Of a DNA stretch of 64,000 nucleotides, positions 44,838-56,858 are shown in pieces; position 1 is the stretch's first letter, and each line of letters opens with the position of its first letter. The DNA comes from Episyrphus balteatus (taxonomy: Eukaryota; Arthropoda; Insecta; Diptera; Syrphidae). A program made the position numbers and the translations under genes. The notes beneath the pieces are model-generated. The model saw only the letters and a list, made by a program, of their open reading frames with translations. It was not told where the DNA came from and ran no database searches. The DNA lies in contig NC_079136.1 of the NCBI RefSeq assembly GCF_945859705.1, forward strand, positions 116,433,028 to 116,497,027. Reading direction: 5' to 3'.

Positions 44838-46382
44838 AATTAAGATACTTAAACATTCAACATTTTTAAAAATTAAACATATAAAAGTGAAGACATGCTG
44901 TTAATGCCTTTTGTTCTTTCATCCCAACATTCCAGGAGAAATAACATCTCTGCTATGTTTGTTTGCAAAATAAAATAAGACGAAAAAGAATTTACAGATA
45001 ATCTTCAACCAGCAGCTGAAAAAGATGATGTTTGAATATGCCTTAAGGAATGTAAATTTTTATAGTAATGTAATGTCCTTAGTCAGTTCTTCATCGTCAT
45101 GTGGTGTGTGATGCTCCATCGAAGAGTCTTTTGTTTTCATCTTCTTTTTTTTTTTGGATATGTGGATTTTAAGGATCTAATACAATACATCTCGTGAATT
45201 TTCAAAAAAAAAAAAAGAGGGAACAAAACGAGTTTCAAATTCAAATGCGAAAATTTGCACCAGGATATTATATGAGATTCTATTTAATTTTTTTGTTATT
45301 TTGTTTTTCATTTAAGGATAGTAGATATTCTTACACACACAAACACATCCTGTGTGAATTGTTTTATTGATAAAAAATAAAATAAAATTTTTTAAATCGT
45401 TTTGAATGAAAAAGAAATATAATTTTAATGAAAATATAATTTTCTTTTATGAAAATTCAATTTGAAAATGGATGTGGGGAGAAGAAATGGCTAGCAATGG
45501 GATGAGTTACACCTATTAAATAATAAAGTTTGTCTTTTTTATATACAAAACAAATAAGAAAATGCTGATACTTAAAAATATGATTCAAACAAAAAAATAA
45601 GCATTTGGATTTGAAAAGAAAAGACATTAGATAAATCTAAAGTTATAAATAATTCTCTTCTTACTCATAAAGCGGAAGTAATTTAAATATTATTTATGTA
45701 TATATTTTAGTATCCTAGTGGTTTCTTAATGCTCCTTATAGACATAAAGAAGGAAGAGTAAAATAACATTAAGGACTCGTAAAATATGTATGTATTATCT
45801 AAAAGATGTCACTTAATGTAACTCAATAACTCAAAAAACTTAGTAATTCATGTTTAAGGATGAATGAAACAATTTTTTCAGCTAAATATTAATTTTTTGA
45901 ATTTTAAAAATTTAATTTGAAAAAAATGCCTATTTTTCATTAACAAAAAAAAAAATTAGTTTTTAAAATTTTTGGAAGGACCTGCTTTACATTAAAAAGT
46001 TGCACTTTTTTTTAAATAAAAAAAAAAACATTCTTTTAGATCGATTTTTCTGGGAATTAAATGACAGTCAGATTTTGCCATGGAAACTAAATCATATTTT
46101 TCCTGAAGTGGAATCTAGTATCAGCGTGGTATAGCTCTAGCTTGCAAAAAAACACTATTTCTGTGATGTTTAAAAAAAAAAAAAAATATAAAAAAAAACT
46201 ATGAAAAAAAACTTAAAATTTTGTTTTTCAATTAAAACAAAATATTCAAAAAAGTTTTGAACTCAAGTGGTACGATTTGATATATCTTATAAGATTTTTT
46301 TTTTCAACAGAAACTGTTTTGAAAAAATATTTTTCTTCTATAAAATATATAATGTCTATTACTTTTAAAAATTTATTAATCA
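44838..46382. other. AT-rich non-coding DNA
   Basis: No gene was found. A few AAGGAC/GTCCTT hexamers occur (about 45075, 45772). The last 500 bp are A/T-run rich and resemble repeat debris. Confidence 0.5.
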
Positions 46383-46620
46383 ACTTTGATTTCTATAAAA
46401 AAAAACTTTTTGACTAGTGAAATCGAACAGGGCAGAAAAAATCAAATGCTTTTTCGATTTCACTAGTCAGAAAGTTTTTTTTTATAGAAATCAAAGTATA
46501 TTTTTCTAATGGTTTTTTGTGCACTGAGCTCGAATCTGAAGTCAGAAATTCTATCACATCACGTTTTTGACATATTACCATGCCAAAAATCAGAAAAATA
46601 GTATTTGGGACGTTCAAAAA
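46383..46620. mobile_element. Two CACTGGTCAACA-family ends head to head
   Basis: 44-bp arms at 46383-46426 and 46454-46497 are near-perfect inverted copies around a 27-base spacer (key pieces GACTAGTGAAATCGA and TCGATTTCACTAGTC). The right arm runs on into family sequence (GTGCACTGAGCTCGAATCTG, TATCACATCACGTTTTTGA) that is very close to 25330-25420. The palindrome is thus formed by two copies of the family terminus facing away from each other. Confidence 0.65.
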
Positions 46621-47147
46621 CTTTGCACGTTAGAGCTATTCTAGTACTTGATTTAAATTAAAAAGGTCAATGACCATTAGAAAAGTATAATTTTGTTTCT
46701 ATGGACAATTATTTCTCGCCAATATCACTGTCATTTACGGAAAAATCAATCTTAAAAATCGTTTTTTTTGTTTTTTTTTTTTTCAATTTTTCTCAATATT
46801 TTCTAAAATAAAAGTATAGTTTTTCCACACAATCTTAAATAATAGGTTTTAATCTAAATAATTGCCTCCCAAACTTTTCAAAAATCAAAAATTTTTTCGG
46901 TAACTTTTTTGATTGAAAAATAAGCAATTATTTCAAATTAAATTCGTCATAAATCCAAAAATTAACTTTTTGTCTCAAAAAACATTCTTAATAGATAGAA
47001 AACAGAACAAAGTAATTTTTAACCAAGTAAAATCCAACTATTTTTGTAAAAGATAAAAATAAAAAATAAAAAAATCGTATTTTTGCATTTTTTTTCAATA
47101 TTTTTGAGGTTATAGAAAAAATTGTTTGAGTAAAAGTTGTAGACATT
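46621..47147. other. AT-rich non-coding DNA
   Basis: Long A/T runs with no identifiable boundary, ORF or site. Confidence 0.5.
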
Positions 47148-47589
47148 GGGCAGGTTCAGAAACGTTAGGGACTAAATATTTAGGTAATTTCTCGTCCTCT
47201 GATTGGTCAACTGTCAAAAAAAATCCTTCCAATTAAGGTAATTTTATTGGAAAGCTAACTGGAAAATTAGGCAAAAAATTTTACCTAAAAATCTAGGAAA
47301 GTTTTTTTTGTCAACATGACAGCTGATTGTTTTTAATTACAGAATTTCGTTAGCAAACTTGAATTTATTTGTGTGAAAAACGAGTTTAAAGTGCATTATC
47401 GGTTATAAATAATATAATTTATTTATTAAAGTAAAGTTAAATTCGGTGTTTGTCCTATGCGGTCTTAATTAAATTTCGAAATTTGACAATAACATCATAT
47501 CCAAACTAATTTAATCAATTTACTCAAATTTCCGTTCAGAAAATGACGTTGCCTAAATATTTAGTCCCTAATGTTTCCTGAACGTGCCC
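47148..47589. mobile_element. GGGCA-ended MITE, 442 bp
   Basis: The inverted ends share GGGCANGTTCAG followed by AACRTTAGGGACTAAATATT and TAGG, about 45 bp with few changes. Both sides carry ATT next to the ends (47145-47147 and 47590-47592), compatible with a 3-bp duplication. Weak inverted similarity continues outside (AAAGTTGTAG on both sides), so the true limits could be wider. No ORF. The class may be PIF/Harbinger or a related group. Confidence 0.65.
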
Positions 47590-47592
47590 ATT

Positions 47593-48945
47593 TATACTAC
47601 CTACAACTTTTTTATTTGACTTTTTTCGATAGGACGTCTAATTTTGACAGAAACCGTAAAAAATCATGATTTTTGACACCCACTCCACTTTTTCGCCCAC
47701 CCACCCCCTTTCACCCAATTTTTTTGTGGGCAATTTATTTTTCCCCTTTCATATACCATTGATCCTAAATTTTCCCACCACCCTTATGCTGCTAATAATT
47801 TGTTCAACTTTTGCCTTCTGAAAACCGGATTGGCACTGGCTTAGTATTTGTGTTCTTCAAAATGACTTTAAAAATTTGAAAAAAAGAAAGAAAATTTTAA
47901 AAATCTAAATATTTCAAGGGTGTCGTTAACTAAAAGTTAAAGGGTGGTATAAATTATGTAATAAAAAAAGGCCTATAGTAAATTTTTGGCAGCAATCTTC
48001 TTTTGACCCTCATTTTACAAAACATTTTTTTTTTTTGAAAACTTTTTATTTGTAGTAAATTTTTTTTTTAATTTCAAATGCATATTTATAATTGATAAAT
48101 ATGCAATTTTCAAGTAATTATAATTAAACACGATTTACCTACTTATTCTTAGAAAAATTTCGATATCTTAGCTTAGGTAGGTGGTTTTCATTGGTTTCAA
48201 AATCCAAAATATTAGAAATTTAGATACTATTTTGAACGAAGACATATTCTAAGATTTTAATCAAAATCGTTCTACAAAATAACCACTTATTATGATATGC
48301 ATTGAATAGCTTAACATATTCGTACTAAGCCCACATAAAGTTTATTTTTGTTTTGGTTTTCTTTCATCTTCCAAAATGGTTTCAAATCCTCTACTCAGCT
48401 TTATTTTATATTTTACTTTGTTTAAAATTTAATTTTTGTAATAACCTACACAATGTTACAGCTTTATATTTCAAATAGACTCTTTAGTACTCTAATCACT
48501 ACAGAATTAACCTTCTTGTCTCTTTTTAAATACTTAAAATACACACAAACATACCTGCACCACACACATACCTACAAAAAAAAAAAAATAATAAATGTAA
48601 AATGAAGCTTCTCTTTAATTAGTTTTCCTCTTTTTAAGCTTCACATAGTATTTATATATATACTCGTAAGCAAGCATTCACTTGTGGGTGCATCAAGGAA
48701 TCCCTTAAAACAAACCAAACGAAAACTATTCATCTCTTTTATGTCAGAGTAGAGATACCTACCTAGGAAAGGTAGGTTTACGAGGAATGATTTCTTTTAT
48801 ACAAAAAAAAAGGAAGACAAAAAAAATAGTAGAAATAGAAGCACTTCCTAAACGTTAGGTACCCACTTTTGGAAAATTCTCCAGAAATTGCTTAATCTGC
48901 ATAAGCCACATTTTCCGTTAGCTTAGATGGATACACTTCCCTGCT
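47593..48945. other. AT-rich non-coding DNA
   Basis: No gene was found. A C-rich/T-rich patch lies at about 47675-47780. From about 48.5 kb the sequence looks unique and carries many TACCTAC/GTAGGTA words. Confidence 0.5.
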
Positions 48946-48996
48946 TCTCTCTCTCTCTCTCTCTCTCTCACTCATTCTTTTTTCTCAGGTAAACGA
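48946..48996 (+). promoter_or_regulatory. Candidate recursive-splicing ratchet point after a (TC)n run
   Basis: A (TC)n run at about 48946-48969 continues as ACTCATTCTTTTTTCTCAG, ending at 48988, directly followed by GTAAAC (48989-48994). The acceptor is very strong and the donor half is fair. It lies on the same strand as the candidates at 20645 and 26097. Inferred only. Confidence 0.35.
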
Positions 48997-49665
48997 CATG
49001 GTATTTTACTTCAACACCAATACCTATTCTCTGTTTCGTAAAGTAATAGAAGAAAAGTTTATACAGAGGTTGTATAAATAGTATAGAGGTACCCCTTGTT
49101 ATCAAACTCTAGAGTCTTCTAGAGTATACCTACCAACCAACTACTACCTACCTAAGAGGAGTATACTCCTGTGTGCAGAAAAAGGATTGTTGTAAGTTTG
49201 ACATTCTGATGATGTATATTTTCCTCTTTTGGTGTAGTATAAAATGCTTTTGGAACAATTATCTGAAAGAAGAATGCACTTTCCGGAAGTAAAGAAAGGT
49301 AGGTAGAGTAGCTACGGTGCGCTGCTGTTAGTAGTTAGGTGGTGTTATATAGTATACACAATAGAAGAGGAAATTTATTTTGAACTTCTTCAGGTGGTTG
49401 ACTTGATGGCTTGGTAATAAAGTGTCTGCCAGAAATACTCTTGTTAAATTAAACAGATTTTCTGAGGTATTTTATATTACAGAATGAAAAAAAAAATGAA
49501 CGTTGTTCGTTGCTGCTGCAAGTACATATCAACTTGATGGGTAGGCAGCTACTTACATAGCTTTAAGGGTCTTATTTGTAATTTTAATTAACTTTAAAAT
49601 AAATAAACTGCTTCGAGTGGTATTTGATGGACAAAAAATGGTTCATGTTGAAAGTAATAAAAAAA
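48997..49665. other. Unique non-coding DNA
   Basis: No gene. It contains a perfect 14-bp palindrome, AGGAGTATACTCCT at 49157-49170, and repeated TACCTAC words just before it. Confidence 0.5.
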
Positions 49666-49667
49666 AT

Positions 49668-50035
49668 AAATACTTGCTCTTGTGCTTAAAGTAACTCTAA
49701 TGTTGAAGCTTTTTATTCAAGAAATTTAAAATTCGACATTTTGAAGAAATTTCATAAGTAGTATAAAAAAATTTAATCTGTTTTTATAATTAATTAAACA
49801 CCGTTTTAAATGATCTTTTACAAAAAACCAAGTATGCCAATTTATTTCTAGTATAAAAATTTATTTTTAGAAAAAAATTTTCGAAAATCGTTGGAGCCGT
49901 TTTTTAAAAAAATAATTTTTTGTATATAGGTATAAAAATTTTCTACCTTTTTCAAAAAAAAAAAAATTGGTACGCCATTTTGAAGAAATAATTAATTTAC
50001 ACATAAAAACGAAATTTAAAAATTTTTCGAAATCG
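49668..50035 (+). mobile_element. Helentron-like fragment
   Basis: ACTTGCTCTTGTGCTTAAAG, AACACCGTTTTAAATGATCT and TTGGAGCCGTTTTTTAAAAA follow the order in the 26588 and 29481 copies. The first bases (TGCACGACTG) and the whole 3' half with the microsatellite and hairpin are missing. Confidence 0.6.
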
Positions 50036-50057
50036 GATTTAGAATAATATTTAGGTG

Positions 50058-50164
50058 CTAATTAAGTGCTTCTCGAATGCACAAGTAATTTCCAAAAAAA
50101 AAAGTTTTTTTTGTGATTTTCCAAAAAAAAAAATTTTTTAATTATCTTGAAAAATTAAGTGCTC
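50058..50164 (+). repeat. GCTAATTAAGTGC dispersed repeat fragment
   Basis: This corresponds to 23410-23550: GTGCTAATTAAGTGCTTCTC, A-rich runs, then TCTTGAAAAATTAAGTGCT. The family is unknown. Confidence 0.45.
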
Positions 50165-50700
50165 GACATGTCTACATGTCCTATAAGTTTGAGATTTTTT
50201 GAAAGCTGCAAAAAAAGCTAAAAATCAAAAATTACCCAAAAATACCAATAATAAACAAGGTGTTTTTCAAAAATTCATATCTCGAAACGCAGAGTGTTGA
50301 AAAAAAATCCGTTTCAAATGCCTAATTTTTTTTCCTCATCTTTCACTTGGCATCTTTAGAATTGTCAAAAAAAATTTCCTTTACCCAAAATCATCATTTT
50401 GTCATAGCCCCAACACGTGTACAAAGTTCAAACAAAACGTTATAGCTTAGTTTCAAATTTTTTTAGAATTTTTTCTTAAATGCAGTTATTCTTAAATTAA
50501 TCTCATCTATCTATAGTAAAAAAAAAATCAATTCTCCAAAATTTCATCTTTCCGTTTTACCCCTGTTTACTCTATTAAATAACGGAATTTTTAAAAATCA
50601 TTTATTTGGATTAACCTTTAGGTTATTATCTTTCAAATAAGCTACAGAAGATTTTTGTATCTTTAATAGTTTATTTTTAATTTTGAATTGAAATTTTAAA
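50165..50700 (-). mobile_element. Helitron-related internal repeat fragment, copy 2
   Basis: This copy parallels 16160-16700 nearly throughout: TCCTATAAGTTTGAGATTTT, CGAAACGCAGAGTGTT, CATAGCCCCAACACGTGT, TTCCGTTTTACCCCTGTTTA. It resembles, inverted and more weakly, the interior of the Helitron at 34272-35007. No Helitron ends are present. Confidence 0.6.
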
Positions 50701-51640
50701 AATTAAAATACTAACTACTTCATTTTCCTTATTTTCACTCACAACAAAGTAGGTAATATTGTGGTTATACAAATTTTTGATTTCATTTTTCTCTCCTATT
50801 TTTTTTTTTTTAATTTTGGAAATTCATTTCTGTATAATTTTTGAAAAGATTTGCAAACATCCAATATTTTTTTAATTTTATTTCTAGAAAAGAAAAAGTC
50901 ATTGCAACTCGAGGATACCATTACACACTCACATGCAAATGTGCAAGTTTTGTAGTAATAAATTTTGCAGACGACCCAAGAAGGAACGAACCAAATGTTA
51001 GGGGACATAATACACAATTGTTGTAGTTGTATAGTAGAATCTATAAAACTAGTGTTTTTTTTTTCGAAGAGTATGGGGGTCAAAGTTGAATCCTTGGAAT
51101 TTCATGTTCTATATCCTTTATTTGATACAAAATCCTGCTCTAGAGTATCTATATTGTGTAGGTATGCAAGTAAGTTTTTCTTATGTCTCAGTATAGGAAC
51201 ACAAGGACAAATCGTGTTTTTTGTTTTTTTTTTGTTGTTGCTATTATTTTGCCTGTGTCGTCCTGGATGCTGCTGGTGCATGCATACAACATGTATATGA
51301 AAAGTAAAACGAAAGTTGTAGAATTATTTAGGATTTGAATGTATTTTGTGGAATATGTAGCGGAATTATCTGTCATTTGGGACTTTCTGCTGCTAGTTAT
51401 GTATATGGTAATTTTCTACAAGAAGAAAAGTCACAGGATATGGGTGTTTTGTTTTCTTTTCATTGTTTTCCTACTTTTTATACTATGAAAACTTGCCTTT
51501 TCTGTATTTGCTCGGTGTCTCTGCTGATCTGTTTGATATTTTGTAAGGATTATTTTTTTTTTGTTTGTCTAAACTGGAGGATTTAGTTAAATCGTTTTAA
51601 TTTTTATCTGTTTGTTTTCTATAAAAAGAAACTTATACAC
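50701..51640. other. Mostly unique non-coding DNA
   Basis: No gene was found. ORFs on both strands at 50.8-51.6 kb overlap, are rich in Phe, Ser and Cys, and have no recognisable domain. Confidence 0.45.
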
Positions 51641-51962
51641 ACACGGAGAAAAAAGGTAACCTAAAAATAAGATAATTCCCACCCACTTAAAACAATACGA
51701 TTTCCGCTTAAAATAAGTGGAATTTTCCGCTTAAATTAAGTGGAATTTTCCACTTAAATTAAGTGGAATTTTCCGTTTAAATTAAGTGAAATTTTCCGCT
51801 TAAATTAAGTGGATTTCTTTTAAATTTGCGCGTTCAAGAAATTTAGAAAATTTGTCCTCTTAATTTTAGATAGAAGTCATATTGTCAAAAAACCATGAAA
51901 AAATCCGCTCAATTCAATGTGGAATCCGCTTGTTTTTAGGTGGTCTTTTTTCTTCGTTTACC
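51641..51962. mobile_element. ACACGGAGAAAAA-ended MITE-like element
   Basis: The left end CGGAGAAAAAAGGTAACC with CTAAAAATAAG is mirrored at the right end, which inverted reads CGAAGAAAAAAGACCACC with CTAAAAACAAG. Inside lies a tandem array of palindromes (51704-51817). No target duplication was found and no ORF. Confidence 0.55.
51704..51817 (+). repeat. Five 23-bp tandem units, each palindromic
   Basis: Units begin at 51704, 51727, 51750, 51773 and 51796. Each reads CCRYTTAAATTAAGTGGA plus ATTTT with one or two changes; the last unit is slightly shorter. In the third unit CCACTTAAATTAAGTGG is close to a perfect palindrome, so a single strand could fold into a row of hairpins. Confidence 0.9.
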
Positions 51963-53339
51963 TTATTAAAAGTGTAAGAAAAATCATAATTGAGAGAAAA
52001 TAAGAAAAAATTGAAGATTTTAGTAACTACAAATCATGAAATTTAAGAATTCCTTGACGAGGTTTAAAATTTTCTGTACCTTCAAAAATATCTAGCTTGA
52101 TTTTCTTAATTAAATTTCTTGTTTCACAAAAGAACTTCGTGTCGTTGCTGGAACGCAAACACAAAGTTCATTCACTTGAAAAGCAATTTCAAGCGCATCT
52201 CCAACATTTGTTATCGTTAATTGAACTATTAATTCAACTTGATTTCGAAGAAAACTAGTAGACGGACGGACGGACGCATTCCATTTCGAAGCAAAAGTCT
52301 TACAATATACTACTATCTCTTCATTTCTACCCGATTAAACATTAATTTTATACAACGAAATGCAGTCCCTACACAACCACACAATCACACTGTCCCGTCA
52401 TAGAAAAACGCAATTGCAAACCGAAGAAACAAAGTACCTTTAGTACCCCCAAGGTTTTCTTCTTCTTCCCTTCCGATTGCATTATATTTTGCTCCAAACT
52501 TCAATTAGGGGATACAATCACCCTTTAACCACCAATCGAAGTTGCAGACAACTTCTCTCACTCTTATTCCTTCACCCCCTCAAAAACACACATAGACTTT
52601 ATCTCTTTTGGTACATTCTATCACATTTAACCATTGAATCCTTTCACATTGCGAGAGTATCCTTTTGCGATCATTTTCCAATTTTCTCCACCACCAGATG
52701 GAATGAAATTGGATTTTCATTCTTTTTTGGTTTCTATGTTTTTTTCGGTATTTTTTGTTGTTGGACAGAAATTTCAGGAATAGTAAAAGGAGAAAAGTTG
52801 TCATCGTTTGTCTTTCAGCAATGAACCTTCTTTTCGTTTCTTTCCTATAGTGTTGCTGTTATTCCACACAAATGCACCGTTAGATTGCAATTGAATTTTT
52901 GGACGGAAATGTCAGGTTTTCGTTTCGTTTCGTATCTGTTTTTTTTTTTTTTGTTTTATTTGTTTGTTCGTTTTGTTTTATATTGACACAAGGAAGGAAT
53001 CCTTGATGACTTGTGTGTCATAAGTCAAAAAGGAAATGTCGTCCAATTTAAGGACACATAGGTGGAAGGTGGGGGTTTTGTAACTGTCAGTCGTTGATTT
53101 AACATCTGTCTTGAACAAATGTCAATTTCGAGTTTCTAATGCTTATTAACCTTTGTCGTTGAACGAGAGGACCAACTAGAAAGATATTTACTTACACCTT
53201 TAATGAAATAAAGTTGAAATTTTTTAAGGTTTTGAATTGAAGGTGTAGCGGAGTTGTAATGTTGACTTATGAAAAGGGCCGAAAGTGGAACATGTAAGGA
53301 CTTCATTCTTTGAGTTTAGTATATTTTTCCTTTCCATTT
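51963..53339. other. Mostly unique non-coding DNA
   Basis: No gene was found. A short GACG run lies at about 52261-52274. ORFs at 52.48-52.82 kb are on both strands of the same stretch and show no domain. Confidence 0.45.
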
Positions 53340-53835
53340 CAATGTGCAAAAAAAAATATTTGCATTAAAAAAAAATTTTTATTGCAACTGAAAAATATTA
53401 TTGCAAATAAAGAAATTTTCCATAAAAAAAAATGTTATTGCAACTGAAAAATATTTGCATTAAAAAAAAAATTTATTACAAAAAAAAAATTTTTTTAATA
53501 AAAAAAATTTAATACAAATAAAAAATTTTCTGTATTGAAAAAAAAAAATTGATGCAAAATGTCAGCGTTAAATATTTTTTTTGTTTAATATTCGCCGAAT
53601 ATTATAATTAAAATAGCTAATGTATGGTCAAATCTACAAAATTTTAAGAAAATATTTAATGCACACGTTTTGCATTGAATTCTTTTTTTTTTTCAATGCA
53701 GAATTTTTTTTGTTTGCAATCAAAATTTTTTTAATGCAAAATGTTTTTATTTCCATTAAATATTTTTTTTAATTCAAATTTTTTTCAGATGCAATACATT
53801 TTTTTTAATGCTAATTTTTTTTTTTGTATTTTTTC
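53340..53835. mobile_element. Palindromic TTGCA-rich repeat, about 500 bp
   Basis: The left side repeats TATTTGCATTAAAAAAAAA and TATTGCAACTGAAAAATATT; the right side carries the inverse forms, AATGCAAAATG and TTTTTTTCAGATGCAATACA. It is built like the element at 28592-30703, from short words in both orientations. Ends and target duplication could not be fixed. Confidence 0.5.
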
Positions 53836-54530
53836 ATTTTAGTTTGGTCCCTACGACAAACTAGCTAGGAGTTAATTCATTTCGCAAGTGAGACTTCGTA
53901 GAAGATTTGCGTTTATTTATTCAGCAAGAAAGAAAAATTTGGTGTATCATAAATTTATTCATATATTTATAAAATTGTTCTGTTTTTTTGAAAATCTAAA
54001 AAGGTATAAATAAATTGTGAATATTATTTTTTTTTTGCTGAATATAGGTTCATTGATTTTATGAAGACAAGAAAAAGAAAAGAATTCAAATAAGTGCAGA
54101 AAATACCACGTGGGCTGTTTTTTTTCAGAAGATATTGTCTGTGATTTTGTCAATTTTTTTCCATTGAAAACGTGATGTCTTCAACAACATACATTATTTT
54201 TAACAGGAATCCTTTTTTTTATATTTGAGACATTTGTTTTCTTTGTCATTTCAAAGCTTTTGATTTATGCCGATTGTGGCATTTATAAACACGTGGGTAT
54301 TTTTTTTTTTATCCCTAAATATAAAAGCGAAGGTGTTCAAGGATAAACAATATTGAGTGTTGAGAAAGGACTAATATTTATTGTTAAATTTGTCTTTCTT
54401 AAGAAAAAAAAAAAAAAAAAAAAACAAGAAAACATGAAAATCAGACAGAAGATAATAGAAATTAAGTGAACAGGTGTGCAAGTTGAATGATTTCTAGGAA
54501 AATTTCTTTAAAAACAATTTATTTAAGGAT
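53836..54530. other. AT-rich non-coding DNA
   Basis: No gene was found. A 20-base-class A run lies at about 54402-54424. Confidence 0.5.
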
Positions 54531-55230
54531 CACTGGAGTCTTCTTAAATTTTTGGAAAATTAGTTTGTTTTCAATGTCTTATTAAATTTTACTCAAATGA
54601 AGTTATAGTTTTTTTTATGCTAAATATTTCTAAAAAAAAGATTTCTGCTTTGCATAATTGTTTTTTTATTTTATTTTTTTTTAATTTCTTTTTATTTAAT
54701 TTTTAATTTCATTTATTTAATTATTGTATTATTTGTTTAATTTTTATATTTTTACTTTGTTAAATTTATTTTCATTATATATTTTATTTGATTCAATTTA
54801 ATTTTTTTTTTTTGTTTCATTTATTTTAAATTTTTTTTATTTAATTTATTTTTTTTTTATATTATTACGTACATACCACTGGAGTCTCCTTGATTTTATT
54901 TTTATAAAATTGGTTTGATTTCAATGTCTTACCTATTAAATTTTACTCAAATGAAGTTATAGTTTTTTTTATGCTAAATATTTCTAAAAAAAGATTTTAC
55001 ATAATTTATTTTTTTTTTTGTTTTTTTATTTTATTTTTTTAAATAACTTTTTATCTAATTTTTAATTTCATTTTATTTAATTATTGTATTATTTATTTAA
55101 TTTTTATATTTTTTACTTTGTTAAATTTATTTTCATTATATATTTTATTTGATTCAATTTAATTTTTTTTTGTTTTATTTATTTTAAATTTTTTTTATTT
55201 AATTTATTTTTTTTTATATTATTACCTACA
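54531..55230 (+). repeat. Direct tandem duplication, two units of about 346 bp
   Basis: Both units start CACTGGAGTC (54531 and 54877) and share CTCAAATGAAGTTATAG, ATGCTAAATATTTCTAAAAA and TTAAATTTATTTTCATTATA in the same order, ending in ATATTATTACSTACAT. They differ by small indels and a few substitutions, over 90% identical by eye. The unit is T-rich and non-coding. Confidence 0.85.
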
Positions 55231-55479
55231 TTTCATTTCATTTTTTATAATTTTATTATAATTTTTTAAATTATTTATTTTATTTTATATTTTTTCTACA
55301 AAAACACATGAAAATACTTTTTATAGGCAAATGGGCACTCGGGCGTATGCGTACTTTTTTTTTTTAAACACAATGATTCTCTCTCTTTAGAAAATTCTTT
55401 CTTTAAGAAAACTCCAATAAAATCGCAAGTGAATTCTTTTCAGTCGAATAATTCATGAATCGTTTATATCTACTAGGAG

Positions 55480-56858
55480 TAGGGCTGTAAAAGTAACGAC
55501 AAAATGAGTACCCGCATGTATACGTTACTTTTGATACTAGTACCCGCATTAATAATATCGTTACTCGTTACTTTCGTATGCTCCGTATTTTTCGTATGTT
55601 TCGTGTGTTTCGTATGTTTCGTATGTTTCGTTACTTTCGCATATATTTCATGTATTTGATACGTTTCGTATGTTTGGTATTTTAAGTATGTTTCGTACGT
55701 TGGTATAAGGGTGAAAAAATTTTTTTTTGAAAAAAAACCAAAAACAATTTGTCTAATCTAAGCTACATTTTAAAGCCAAAAACATTAATTTAAGTTGCGG
55801 TGTTCTCATGTTATAAGAGTTTGAAGGTAGCTATACTGATTTTTTTTTTCGATTTTTTTCAAATCAAACGTGGACATTTTTTTAAATTTTTTTCTAATTT
55901 TTCGACTAAACTTTAGTAATTTTTTGCTTATATTCGTTTAGTAATCTTATCACAATTCTTTAGAGACCTCTATTAACACTCCAATACAACCATGTCGAAC
56001 AATTTTTCATTTTTTTCTATTGAGAATGATTTTCAAACCTCGTTTTCTCTGCTTTTTTTTAGTTGAAAATTTTGCACTGAAAATAAACAAATATTTTCAA
56101 AAACCAAAACACTTTTGTACATTCTTAAGCCACATTTCAAGACCATTAACAAAAAGGTCATAAACACGTTGGTTGCGGCATGGGTATATTTCGGTCACAT
56201 AGAGAAAATACTAAAACGTCTCTTTTGATATTTCTGTATAAATAATAACAGATAACACAACTATACCTTGGTACTACTGTTTTTATGGAGACAAAAGTAA
56301 AATCCAGATAATTATCTGGAGCAGAGATACCCAAAAGAGATGAGAAACTTCTGACGTCATACGGGTTTGCCTACAAGCTGCGGTAGACATTTTTGGATAA
56401 GTATGCATGAAAAAATATACATTTTTACATTTAAAAACACCGTGGCTACACTATGTGTGTTTTTCACATTTATTCACGAATACAAAAGAGATTACAACAA
56501 CACGAAATAAACAAATGGGTTTTGGGGGGTAAAACGTACGAAAGTTTCCCATCTCCTTTGGGTATCTCTGATCTGGAGTTAGCATTCCGACTACGGTAAC
56601 GATATCGATACGAGATGCTGAATGCGACAAACTGAGTGTATCACTTCGTTTCGTATCTCATATATCGGATGATTTAGTATTGAAATTGGAATGGGGTCGT
56701 TACTCGTATGTTTCGTATCTCGTATGATTCGTTACTTTAGTACCCAGTAACGAAACATGCGAGTAACGATACTGTTTAGAAAGTAACTTTTCGTTACTCG
56801 TTACTGAAGCAAATACCCGCATTTAAGTAACGAAAACATACGATTTGCTACAGCTCTA
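55480..56858. mobile_element. Non-autonomous hAT element, 1,379 bp, perfect 8-bp target duplication
   Basis: The ends TAGGGCTGTAAAAGTAACGA and, inverted, TAGAGCTGTAGCAAATCG share TAGRGCTGTA; both end regions are full of GTAACGA, CGTTACT and CGTATGTTTC words in both orientations. ACTAGGAG flanks both sides (55472-55479 and 56859-56866). The 8-bp duplication marks it as hAT. It has no transposase frame. A second hAT MITE (56322-56570) sits inside; without it the element is about 1.1 kb. Confidence 0.88.
56322..56570. mobile_element. hAT MITE, 249 bp, nested in the larger hAT element
   Basis: The inverted ends share CAGAGATACCCAAA, then RGAGATGRGAAACTT, 29 bp with two differences. ATCTGGAG flanks both sides (56314-56321 and 56571-56578), a perfect 8-bp duplication. 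The left copy of ATCTGGAG overlaps an 18-bp palindrome, TCCAGATAATTATCTGGA (56303-56320), that was probably present at the target. It is younger than the element around it and has no ORF. Confidence 0.9.
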
